6,835 nt of DNA from an uncultured beta proteobacterium. Its GTDB lineage: Bacteria > Pseudomonadota > Gammaproteobacteria > Burkholderiales > Burkholderiaceae_C. Location: assembly GCA_903927495.1 (NCBI GenBank), contig CAIYNH010000113.1:1-6835 (forward strand), read 5' to 3'. Shown here piece by piece: positions 1-6,224 of this stretch (within the stretch, counting starts at the first letter, position 1; each line of letters opens with the position of its first letter). Below the pieces are notes generated by a model that was given only the letters and a program-made list of their open reading frames with translations, had not been told where the DNA came from and searched no databases. Made by a program: the position numbers and the translations under genes.

Positions 1-345
1 AGTGCCAGCGGCAACGTCGCCCTGGGCACCTTGAGCAGCGTCGGTAGCGGCAGCAAAGACGGCAGCAGCACGGCAAACCTTGTGGCCGCAATGGCTACAG
101 ACTATGTGCTGCAAGCACAGCCCGCTATCAACAGCGTAGCAGGCACGATCACCGCCAAAGCCCTAAGCGCAAGTGCCACGATCACCCCAGCGGCTAAAAC
201 CTACGACGGGATGCTGCTTGCAACCGGTTCCACCCTTGGTGGCAGCACCAGTGGAACAGTTGGTTCCGACACAGTAGCTCTTGACGCCAGCGCAGTCACC
301 CTGAACTTCAGCGATGCCCACGTTGCAACCACAGGCAAAACCATC
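1..345 (+). repeat. 345-bp (115-codon) tandem repeat, unit A
   Basis: This in-frame unit of the adhesin gene begins with agtgccagcggc at base 1, and the same sequence recurs at 346 and 691. It encodes one YDG-type domain, with KTYDG at 196-210. Long stretches, for example 49-123 and about 176-252, are repeated with almost no change in unit B. Further copies probably lie to the left of the window. Confidence 0.9.
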
Positions 346-2616
346 AGTGCCAGCGGCAGCGTGGCTTTAGGCAGTTTGAGCAGCATCGGTAGCGGCAGCA
401 AAGACGGCAGCAGCACGGCAAACCTTGTGGCCGCAATGGCTACAGACTATGTGCTGCAAGCACAGCCCACTATCAACAGCGTAGCAGGCACGATCAACGC
501 AAAGGTTCTAAGCGCAAGTGCCACGATCACACCAGCGGCTAAAACCTACGACGGGATGCTGCTTGCAACCGGTTCCACCCTTGGTGGCAGCACCAGCGGA
601 GCCATTGGCACTGACACCATCAGCCTTGACACCAGCGCAGTCACCCTGAACTTCAGCGACGCGCACGTTGCCACCGCCAACAAGACCATCAGTGCCAGCG
701 GCAACGTGGCCCTTGGCACCTTGAGCAGCGTCGGTAGCGGCAGCAAAGACGGCAGCAGCACGGCAAACCTTGTGGCCGCAGTGGCTACAGACTATGTGCT
801 GCAAGCACAGCCCACTATCAACAGCGTAGCAGGCACAATCACAGCAGCTACCCTGACACCCACGCTGAGCAACAGCTTGGTCACCAAGAGCTACGATGCC
901 AGCACCGCAGCACCGACAGGATTTATCCCAAGCTACAGCGTTGTCGGACTGGTCGCAGGCGACACTGCAGCGAGCCTGAATAACACGGGCAGCGCCTACA
1001 ACAACGCCCATGTGGTTGGAGCCAACAAAGTCACCGTCTCTGGCCTGAGCATTGGCAGCATCACCGGCAGCAACGCATCAGCTCCTGCTGACTACGCACT
1101 CGATGCCAGCACCAAAGACATCAGCGCAACCATCACGGCCGCCCCCCTGACGCTCACAGCTAACCCCGTGAGCAAAACCTACGATGGCTCTTTAACAGCC
1201 ACAGGCACCGCAGTGCTCGCAGGCGGCACACTGTTCGGGGGCGACACGCTCAGAGGAGGCACCTTCGCCTTTACTGACAAAAATGTGGGTATCGGCAACA
1301 AAACCGTCACGACCAGCGCGGTCACGGTAGGCGACGGCACCCACACTGCCGACTACAAGCTCAGCTATGCCAACAACACCAGTAGCACCATCAATGTTCG
1401 GCCACTCGCAACCTGGTCGGGTACGGTCGGCAATTGGAGTAACGCTGCGAACTGGGATGCCTTGCCCGACGGCTCCAACGTGCTGGCTGTGAGCTTGCCA
1501 GTAGCTGCCTCGGTGGTGTACGACGCTGCTGCGGGCACTACGCTGGTGCAGTCACTCACCAGCGCCGGAAGTTTCACACTCTCAGGAGGCAATTTGACAG
1601 TTGCCAGCAGCCTGAGCACGCCCCAATACAGCCAAACGGGTGGCGCGCTCGCAGGCGCGGGGTCGATCACAGTCAATGGCAGCTTCGCCCAGAGCGGGGG
1701 CACGATTGCGATGACCGGCCCCGTTGCAATTACGCAGAAAACAGGTAATTTGAACGTTGGCACAGTCAGCGGCTCCAGCATCAGTCTTGCCGCACCGACA
1801 GGCAACATCGTCCAAGTAGGAGCGTTGGTGACTTCGGGCCTGCTGGCAACCCAATCCTTGGCCAGTGTGGTGTTAACTCACGCGGGCAACCAGATCGGTG
1901 CTTTCCAGGCCAGCACCACTGGCGCAGGAAACATCGAGTTCAACAATGTTGGCGTTTTGGAGGGCAGGGACATCAAAGTTGTCAACGGCAACTTAGCACT
2001 CAACAACATCGGAGGCATTCGCACCAGCGGGGCCATTGTTGCCAGCAACGGCTCCGTCACCCTGAGTGCACACAGCCCGATCACGATCGGCACGCCTGGC
2101 ATCACGGCCACCGGCAACATCACCCTGACCGCTGCCAACGCCATAGATGGCAACATGACCCTGAACGGCCCCATCACCTCCAGCGCAGGTTCGGTGGCCT
2201 TGACTGCAGCGAGCAACTACGTGCAAAACGCGCCAATCACTGCGGCCAGCGGTGTTGCAGCCAGTGCCGGTGGCCTCATGACATTTGGAGCCGGTGCCTC
2301 CACCGATGGAAGCCCGGTGAGCTATAGCGCCGCCGGTCAGCTCCAGCCACCCCCACCGGCGACCCTCGCTGCGCAAACTGCAAGCAGTGATCTGGCCAGT
2401 CAGACAGCGGTGCTGACCAATTCTGTGGTTGCCTTTACCGACACATTTGCCGATACCGTACTGGCCCAGGACTTCAGCAGCAGTGTTCAGGTCGCCAGCG
2501 CCAGCACCAGCAACGCGTCCGCAACTGAGGCCAAGCCGGCCGAGCCAGACCCGCTCAAGGAGCGAAAAAAGAACAAAGAAAACGTGGTCGTGGAGGGTAA
2601 AACATGCACACCTTGA
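1..2616 (+). CDS. C-terminal part of a large YDG-repeat filamentous-haemagglutinin-like adhesin (TpsA exoprotein), 5' partial
   Basis: The frame is open from base 1, so the true start, signal peptide and N-terminal TPS secretion domain lie upstream; 871 codons are visible. Three regions can be seen. Codons 1 to about 468 are Ig-like YDG/MBG-type repeats, with K-[TS]-Y-D motifs starting at nt 196, 541, 886 and 1174. A W-x-G-x-x-G-N-W-S motif near 1414 opens a stretch to about 2330 rich in short Gly/Ser/Thr/Val/Asn turns, as expected of a right-handed beta-helix. A tail follows with PPPP at 2347-2358, Ala/Ser/Thr-rich sequence, a basic patch (KERKKNKE) and the end EGKTCTP. The only Cys seen is the third residue from the end. 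Such proteins are exported by a TpsB partner and act as surface or released adhesins; a matching TpsB gene lies at 3976. The adhesin role is inferred from architecture; no toxin domain is visible at the C-terminus. Confidence 0.85.
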   Translation, partial: SASGNVALGTLSSVGSGSKDGSSTANLVAAMATDYVLQAQPAINSVAGTITAKALSASATITPAAKTYDGMLLATGSTLGGSTSGTVGSDTVALDASAVTLNFSDAHVATTGKTISASGSVALGSLSSIGSGSKDGSSTANLVAAMATDYVLQAQPTINSVAGTINAKVLSASATITPAAKTYDGMLLATGSTLGGSTSGAIGTDTISLDTSAVTLNFSDAHVATANKTISASGNVALGTLSSVGSGSKDGSSTANLVAAVATDYVLQAQPTINSVAGTITAATLTPTLSNSLVTKSYDASTAAPTGFIPSYSVVGLVAGDTAASLNNTGSAYNNAHVVGANKVTVSGLSIGSITGSNASAPADYALDASTKDISATITAAPLTLTANPVSKTYDGSLTATGTAVLAGGTLFGGDTLRGGTFAFTDKNVGIGNKTVTTSAVTVGDGTHTADYKLSYANNTSSTINVRPLATWSGTVGNWSNAANWDALPDGSNVLAVSLPVAASVVYDAAAGTTLVQSLTSAGSFTLSGGNLTVASSLSTPQYSQTGGALAGAGSITVNGSFAQSGGTIAMTGPVAITQKTGNLNVGTVSGSSISLAAPTGNIVQVGALVTSGLLATQSLASVVLTHAGNQIGAFQASTTGAGNIEFNNVGVLEGRDIKVVNGNLALNNIGGIRTSGAIVASNGSVTLSAHSPITIGTPGITATGNITLTAANAIDGNMTLNGPITSSAGSVALTAASNYVQNAPITAASGVAASAGGLMTFGAGASTDGSPVSYSAAGQLQPPPPATLAAQTASSDLASQTAVLTNSVVAFTDTFADTVLAQDFSSSVQVASASTSNASATEAKPAEPDPLKERKKNKENVVVEGKTCTP
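346..690 (+). repeat. 345-bp tandem repeat, unit B
   Basis: Second full unit in exact register with unit A. KTYDG is at 541-555. Differences from A are clustered: around 361-390 (aa GSVALGSLSSIG versus GNVALGTLSSVG) and around 601-685 (SGAIGTDTISLDT versus SGTVGSDTVALDA), while other blocks are essentially identical. All changes keep the frame. Confidence 0.9.
691..845 (+). repeat. Partial 345-bp repeat, unit C (conserved left part only)
   Basis: The first ~155 bases match units A and B almost perfectly; one visible change is gcagtggct for gcaatggct near 780. From about 842 the sequence abruptly stops matching at the DNA level. The register is kept, though: the next motif, K-S-Y-D-A at 886, is exactly 345 bp after the unit B motif. 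The unit is therefore a chimera of a homogenised left part and an old, diverged right part. Confidence 0.85.
846..1404 (+). repeat. Diverged YDG-type repeat domains
   Basis: Two further Ig-like units are recognisable only at protein level. One carries KSYDA (886-900) with a following NNAHVVGANKVTVSG segment, equivalent to SDAHVATANKTISASG in unit B. The other carries KTYDG (1174-1188) with TDKNVGIGNKTVTTSA. Motif spacing is 345 bp and then 288 bp, so the last unit is shorter by 19 codons. They appear to be the older, non-homogenised end of the array. Confidence 0.75.
2592..2597 (+). promoter_or_regulatory. Shine-Dalgarno for the FecR-domain gene, inside the adhesin coding end
   Basis: GGAGGG lies 6 nt before the ATG at 2604 and within the last codons of the adhesin gene. 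This is a strong ribosome-binding site and, with the 13-bp overlap, decides the start of the second gene and suggests translational coupling. Confidence 0.8.
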
Positions 2617-3962
2617 GCAGCACCACTGGTGCCTTGGCACGACTCAGACTGGTGATTGGCTGGCTGCTCATGGGTGCCTCCCTGGCCGTGCTTGCCGAGC
2701 CCGCCGGTGAAGTTGAGTTCTCCAGGGGGGTTGGCTTTGCCCAGACACCGGGCCAGTTGCCGCGCACCTTGGGCAAAGGCTTGCCGCTTGAGCAAGGGGA
2801 CCGGCTAACCACTGCTGACGGGGCAACGGCCATCATCAAACTCAGGGATGGCACCCGCATGACGCTGCGCCCCAACTCCGAGATGCTGGTGCAGTTGTAC
2901 CAATACAAAGAGGAGTCAAGCGACAACAGCATGGTGATGCAACTGCTGCGCGGTGGCTTTCGGGCCATTACGGGCTTGATCTCCAAGAGCTCGCCCAACG
3001 CCGCCCGAGTGCAGACCCTGACGGCCACCATTGGCATCCGTGGGACCGACTTTGATGCCCGCTTGTGTGGCCCCGAATGCCGGGCCGAGTCTGCCAAAGT
3101 CACTGAAGCCGCGCGCCCCAACAGCGTCATCGCCAGCGCCAAGCTGATCGCCTCCCAGGGCGACATCACGGCCACCGATATTTCCAAAACCAAGCGCCAC
3201 CTGGCTGACGGTGGCGCTGTCTATCCGGGCGAAACCATTGACCTTGGCGCAACAGCCAAAGGCGTGCTGGTGTTTCGTGATGACAGCCGCATGACACTGG
3301 GGGCCAACACCCAGTTCCGGGTTGATAGCTTTGTCTTTGACGAAAAGAACCCAACCGAAGGGAGCTTTTTGGTGTCGCTGCTGCGTGGCTCGCTGCGCGC
3401 TTTGACCGGCTTGATTGGCAAATCGAACCACCGCAACGTCAGCTTCAGCACCCCGACGGCCACCGTCGGCATCCGTGGCACCGGGCTCGACCTCGATTGT
3501 GGTGCCACCGACAGTTGCAATTTCTACACTTGGCTGGGCACGATTGAGGTGACCCAGGTCGGGCAGACTGCGCTGCAGACACTGCAAGCCGGGCAGGGCC
3601 TGTTTGTCAGTCGCACCAGCACCCGCCCGCTACCGGCACCGACCCTGGAAAAGCTGCCCCGCCCGGACACCATTCCGGTCAACGTGAAGCAACTCTTCAC
3701 CAGCGGGGGGGTCTCCGCCAACGATGAGGGTCTGTTTGTGTTTGTGCGCGACGGTCACATCGAAGTCACATCCGACAAAGAAACCCTGCACCTGGGCCGG
3801 GGCGAGACCGGCTTTGCCGGCAGCGATGGGCGCACCGGTCGCCCGGTCAACATGCCCTTGTTCATTCAGTTTGACAAAGTACCAATGCCCAACAGCCCCA
3901 ATCCAATGTTGACGAGTGTGGTTGGCGAGGTCACTAAAGCGTCCAGTAACCAATGCAAATAG
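2604..3962 (+). CDS. Secreted periplasmic protein with two tandem FecR domains
   Basis: The product has 452 aa. Residues 1-31 form a Sec signal peptide (Arg at 13 and 15, hydrophobic core 16-30, likely cleavage AVLA|EP), with no lipobox and no later membrane span. FecR domain 1 spans about 34-152: a glycine-rich start, LRDGTRMTLRPNSE, then LLRGGFRAITGLI and the family-type end TATIGIRGTDFD. FecR domain 2 spans about 182-297 with the same elements (FRDDSRMTLGANT, LLRGSLRALTGLI, TATVGIRGTGLD), so it arose by duplication. A third FecR-like start (VRDGHIEV, LHLGRGETGFAG) lies at 381-406. Cysteines are at 155/159, 299/305 and 451, the last being penultimate. Classical FecR is an inner-membrane anti-sigma regulator; this protein has no N-terminal cytoplasmic domain, transmembrane anchor or neighbouring sigma factor, so that role is unlikely. 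Its position between adhesin and transporter genes suggests an accessory periplasmic role in two-partner secretion, which is inference. Confidence 0.88.
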   Translation: MHTLSSTTGALARLRLVIGWLLMGASLAVLAEPAGEVEFSRGVGFAQTPGQLPRTLGKGLPLEQGDRLTTADGATAIIKLRDGTRMTLRPNSEMLVQLYQYKEESSDNSMVMQLLRGGFRAITGLISKSSPNAARVQTLTATIGIRGTDFDARLCGPECRAESAKVTEAARPNSVIASAKLIASQGDITATDISKTKRHLADGGAVYPGETIDLGATAKGVLVFRDDSRMTLGANTQFRVDSFVFDEKNPTEGSFLVSLLRGSLRALTGLIGKSNHRNVSFSTPTATVGIRGTGLDLDCGATDSCNFYTWLGTIEVTQVGQTALQTLQAGQGLFVSRTSTRPLPAPTLEKLPRPDTIPVNVKQLFTSGGVSANDEGLFVFVRDGHIEVTSDKETLHLGRGETGFAGSDGRTGRPVNMPLFIQFDKVPMPNSPNPMLTSVVGEVTKASSNQCK

Positions 3963-3965
3963 AGG
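3961..3965 (+). promoter_or_regulatory. Shine-Dalgarno for the TpsB gene, overlapping the fecR-like stop codon
   Basis: AGAGG shares bases with the TAG stop at 3960-3962 and lies 10 nt before the ATG at 3976. This supports 3976 rather than the upstream in-frame ATG at 3916 as the start of the transporter gene. Confidence 0.65.
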
Positions 3966-3975
3966 TTTCAGATCC

Positions 3976-5610
3976 ATGACTTTTTCAATAGATACACCCC
4001 TGTGGCGATTGGCCGGATTCAGGGGTGCGGCCAACGCCTGCATCGTGGTGGTGTCGTTGCTTGGGCCCGCTGCAGGTGTGGCCCAGCAGCCCGAGCCCGG
4101 TGCCACCGGGGTCAGCACCAGCTTTTCGATCAATGGCTTTGAATTGACCGGTGATGTCCAGCTGTCAGCACAGGAGAGCAGTCAGGTGCTGGCCCCGTTC
4201 ATCGGACCCGGTGCCACCATCGATACCTTGCAAAAAGCCACAGCGGCGCTGGAGGCAGCACTCAAGGCCAAAGGTTTTGCCTTGCACCGGGTCTCGCTGC
4301 CACCGCAAGAAGTTGGCAAGAACGTCACACTCAATATTGTCAAGTTCGTCATTGGCAAAGTCACGGTTGTCGGACAGGCCGCGTTCAGCCAAGCCAATAT
4401 CCGCGCCAGCGTGCCTGAACTGCGTGAAGGCGAGGCCCCGAATTTCACGGCAATGGCGATCCAGTCGGCCATTGCCAATGAAAACCCGGGCAAACAAATC
4501 AAGGTGTCACTGAAGGAGTCTGAAGAGGCCGACAAGATCGATGCTGTGATTGATGTCAAGGAGTCCAAGTCCTGGAATTTTTCAACAAGTTTGTCCAATA
4601 CGGGCTCTGAGGCCACCGGCCAGGACCGGTTGGCGCTGGTGGGAGGGCACGCCAACGTGCTGGGCCTGGATCACCAGTTCTCAGGCGCGTACACCACATC
4701 GGTAGAGCGCCTGCGCGATGTCAAGCAACTCGGGCTGAATTACCGCGTGCCGTTTTACAGCCAAGGTGGCGTGCTGGGCTTGAGCTACACCAATTCGGAT
4801 GTGGTGGGCAACTTTGGCGCTTTCAGCAGCTCCGGTGCTGGTCAGACCTACGGCATCAATTACAGCCATTACCTGGCCCCTGAAGGGGGGCGGCGCACCT
4901 ATGTCAGTGTGGCGCTGGATGAGAAACGTTTTAACGTCTCTCTGATCAATGGTGTGCCGGTGCCCGGTCAGGCTGAGCGCAGCAGTCGTCCACTGACCTT
5001 GGGGTTTACCGCCCGCATTGAGTCTGATGCGGCGGTGTGGGGCTACAACACTGAACTGGCGCTGAATATACCGGGGGGCAGTGGCAATGATTTGTTGTCC
5101 TACAAAACCGAAGATGCGCGCATCAGCAACGTCGACTGGAAGGTCTTGCGTGGAGGTGCCAACTATTTGTCGTCCTTTGCGGGGGGCTGGTTGTGGAGCG
5201 TGCGCGGGCTATTTCAGTACAGCGTGGATGCCCTGATTTCTGGTGAGCAATTCGGTTTGGGTGGTGCGACATCGGTGCGGGGCACCTCGGAGCGTCCGAT
5301 TTCCGGGGACAGCGGCCTGTTTGCCTCGCTGGAGATCACCAGCCCACCACTTCGCCCTGGCTTGCAAGCGCTGGGCTTTGTCGATGCGGGGTGGCTGAGC
5401 AGTCACGCCTCTGCCATCAATCCCAACAAGCCCGATGCCGATCAGCTGCTTGGCGCCGGACTTGGCTTGCGATACACATCGGGCGATTACGGTTTATCGC
5501 TGGACTGGGCCCGACTGCTCTCGGGAAGCGTGTTACCTTTGGTCAACGGCTCGAGCGTTCCTCAGGCCGGAGATCAAAAAATTCATCTTAGTGTCACCGC
5601 ACGTTTTTGA
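3976..5610 (+). CDS. ShlB/FhaC/HecB-family two-partner-secretion outer-membrane transporter (TpsB)
   Basis: The product has 544 aa, a typical length for the family. Starting at 3976 puts a signal peptide at the N-terminus (hydrophobic 18-33, cleavage about AGVA|QQ at 36/37) and a ribosome site in front; the longer start at 3916 would run 47 bp back into the previous gene and bury the signal. POTRA domain 1 is about 50-127 (FSINGFELTGD opening), POTRA 2 about 127-196 (IGKVTVVG to IDVKES), and a 16-strand-type Omp85 barrel fills about 197-544. Family motifs seen are VRGTSERPISGDSG (434-447, the VRG motif of the L6 loop), GFVDAGW (467-473, F-x-D-x-G) and a C-terminal LSVTARF ending in Phe, the usual BAM recognition end. 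It should secrete the repeat adhesin encoded at 1-2616 across the outer membrane. The mature N-terminus before POTRA 1 is only about 13 residues, shorter than the plug-helix region of FhaC. Pairing with the adhesin is inferred from operon order. Confidence 0.93.
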   Translation: MTFSIDTPLWRLAGFRGAANACIVVVSLLGPAAGVAQQPEPGATGVSTSFSINGFELTGDVQLSAQESSQVLAPFIGPGATIDTLQKATAALEAALKAKGFALHRVSLPPQEVGKNVTLNIVKFVIGKVTVVGQAAFSQANIRASVPELREGEAPNFTAMAIQSAIANENPGKQIKVSLKESEEADKIDAVIDVKESKSWNFSTSLSNTGSEATGQDRLALVGGHANVLGLDHQFSGAYTTSVERLRDVKQLGLNYRVPFYSQGGVLGLSYTNSDVVGNFGAFSSSGAGQTYGINYSHYLAPEGGRRTYVSVALDEKRFNVSLINGVPVPGQAERSSRPLTLGFTARIESDAAVWGYNTELALNIPGGSGNDLLSYKTEDARISNVDWKVLRGGANYLSSFAGGWLWSVRGLFQYSVDALISGEQFGLGGATSVRGTSERPISGDSGLFASLEITSPPLRPGLQALGFVDAGWLSSHASAINPNKPDADQLLGAGLGLRYTSGDYGLSLDWARLLSGSVLPLVNGSSVPQAGDQKIHLSVTARF

Positions 5611-5622
5611 GCGGTTTGTTTT

Positions 5623-5626
5623 AAGG
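5623..5626 (+). promoter_or_regulatory. Probable weak Shine-Dalgarno for the DUF971 gene
   Basis: AAGG lies 10 nt before the ATG at 5637, within the 26-bp gap after the TpsB stop. No terminator-like hairpin is visible in this gap, so read-through from the secretion operon is plausible. Confidence 0.45.
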
Positions 5627-5636
5627 CAGTTTATTT

Positions 5637-6050
5637 ATGGCAGGTTTGCAATCAGGCGCTCCCACGCCGCAGTCCATCACGGTTCACGGTCAATCCAGGG
5701 TGCTGGAGGTCATTTTTTCCGACGGCGCAGCTTTTCGGATTCCGTTCGAGTTGATGCGGGTGTATTCCCCGTCTGCGGAAGTCGCAGGCCACGGTCCGGG
5801 CCAGGAAGTGCTGCAAACTGGCAAGCGCCAGGTTGAATTGGCGGGTCTGGAGCCGGTCGGCAATTACGCTGTGCAGCCAGCCTTCTCGGATGGGCATGAC
5901 AGCGGTATTTTTTCCTGGGATTACCTGTATTTTCTGGGTTCCGAACAGGACAAGTTATGGGCCGACTACGAAGCCAGACTGGTTGCAGCCGGGGTTGATC
6001 GGGACTCTCCCATGCCTGAGAAAGCCGGCAGCAGCTGTGGCAGCCACTGA
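5637..6050 (+). CDS. DUF971 protein (gamma-butyrobetaine-hydroxylase-like N-terminal domain)
   Basis: The product has 137 aa and the domain fills about residues 10-122. Recognisable family signatures are the SRVLEVIFSDG opening, RVYSPSAEVAGHGPGQ, GNYAVQPAFSDGHDSGIF and SWDYLYFLG, then a terminal LWADYEARL helix. There is no signal peptide or membrane segment, so it should be cytoplasmic. The same domain occurs at the N-terminus of gamma-butyrobetaine hydroxylase and at the C-terminus of the HCF101-type Fe-S carrier. Stand-alone bacterial copies have no firmly assigned reaction and in Betaproteobacteria are often found next to ubiE. No ubiE follows here. The gene begins 26 bp after tpsB and probably shares its transcript, but nothing in the sequence ties it to secretion. 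The C-terminal tail (EKAGSSCGSH) is not part of the domain. Confidence 0.92.
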   Translation: MAGLQSGAPTPQSITVHGQSRVLEVIFSDGAAFRIPFELMRVYSPSAEVAGHGPGQEVLQTGKRQVELAGLEPVGNYAVQPAFSDGHDSGIFSWDYLYFLGSEQDKLWADYEARLVAAGVDRDSPMPEKAGSSCGSH

Positions 6051-6224
6051 GCTGATTTTCATTCTTGATTGACTGATCTACAGTTGCGGCCACAACGCGC
6101 ATTCACCACCTTGATTGTGGTCTGTGCAGTGACTAGCGCCGTGCGGCTACCAAGATTTCCTACAGAATCTAGGTCGAATTGCACCCGGTAGCTTAGTCAG
6201 TCAGGCGCGGTGGCGGGCCGGCAC
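6051..6224. other. Convergent intergenic region with clustered short inverted repeats
   Basis: This 174-bp non-coding gap separates two convergent genes. It contains accac/gtggt (6105-6121, 7-nt loop), ccacaa/ttgtgg (6090-6095 and 6115-6120), agatt/aatct (6153-6157 and 6166-6170) nested inside gctacc/ggtagc (6146-6151 and 6187-6192), and gacta/tagtc (6131-6135 and 6194-6198) outside that. No stem is followed by a clear T-run on either strand, so a classical intrinsic terminator is not certain. The nested set could act as a bidirectional transcript end or be degenerate mobile-element or RNA structure. No ORF with coding character is seen. Confidence 0.4.
6146..6192. repeat. 47-bp nested inverted repeat between convergent genes
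   Basis: The outer 6-bp arms GCTACC/GGTAGC enclose an AGATT/AATCT hairpin (6153-6170) and a weak GGT/ACC hairpin (6172-6185), giving a possible three-way junction. Flanking gacta/tagtc arms could extend the outer stem past an internal loop. Stems are short and no family is recognised. Confidence 0.35.

Noticed and set aside
1..845. CRISPR array or intergenic tandem repeat
   Set aside because: The repeats are 345 bp, contiguous, in frame and coding, with no short direct repeats separated by unique spacers.
508..1011. Long minus-strand open frame opposite the adhesin repeats, and similar ones at 201-416 and 546-761
   Set aside because: They mirror the codon pattern of the repeat units and recur in register with them. 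They are rich in Cys, Ala and Gly runs without domain character and have no ribosome site; they are shadows of the plus-strand gene.
2533..2613. C-terminal toxin domain of a contact-dependent inhibition (CdiA-type) system on the adhesin
   Set aside because: The tail is low-complexity and basic, with no VENN or related pre-toxin motif and no globular domain, and the next gene encodes a FecR protein rather than a small immunity protein.
2429..2710. Plus-strand open frame spanning the adhesin-FecR gene junction
   Set aside because: It is out of frame with both genes, Pro/Arg-rich without domain character, and has no ribosome site; it is a frame shadow.
2555..3587. Overlapping minus-strand open frames opposite the FecR-domain gene (2555-3193, 2916-3587)
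   Set aside because: The plus-strand frame has a signal peptide and duplicated FecR motifs, while the antisense translations show no recognisable family and arise from high GC codon bias.
2604..3962. FecR as part of a FecI/FecR iron-signalling pair
   Set aside because: No sigma-factor gene or TonB-dependent receptor lies in the window, and the protein has a cleavable signal peptide rather than a cytoplasmic domain plus single membrane span.
3916..3975. Earlier in-frame ATG for the TpsB transporter
   Set aside because: It would overlap the FecR-type gene by 47 bp and place 20 polar and basic residues before the signal peptide; the ATG at 3976 has a ribosome site and gives a normal signal peptide.
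6134..6192. tRNA-like element (two hairpins and a TCGAATT stretch near 6174-6180)
   Set aside because: The central hairpin has an 8-nt loop, the T-arm stem would be only 3 bp and lacks GTTCRA context, and no 7-bp acceptor stem closes the structure.
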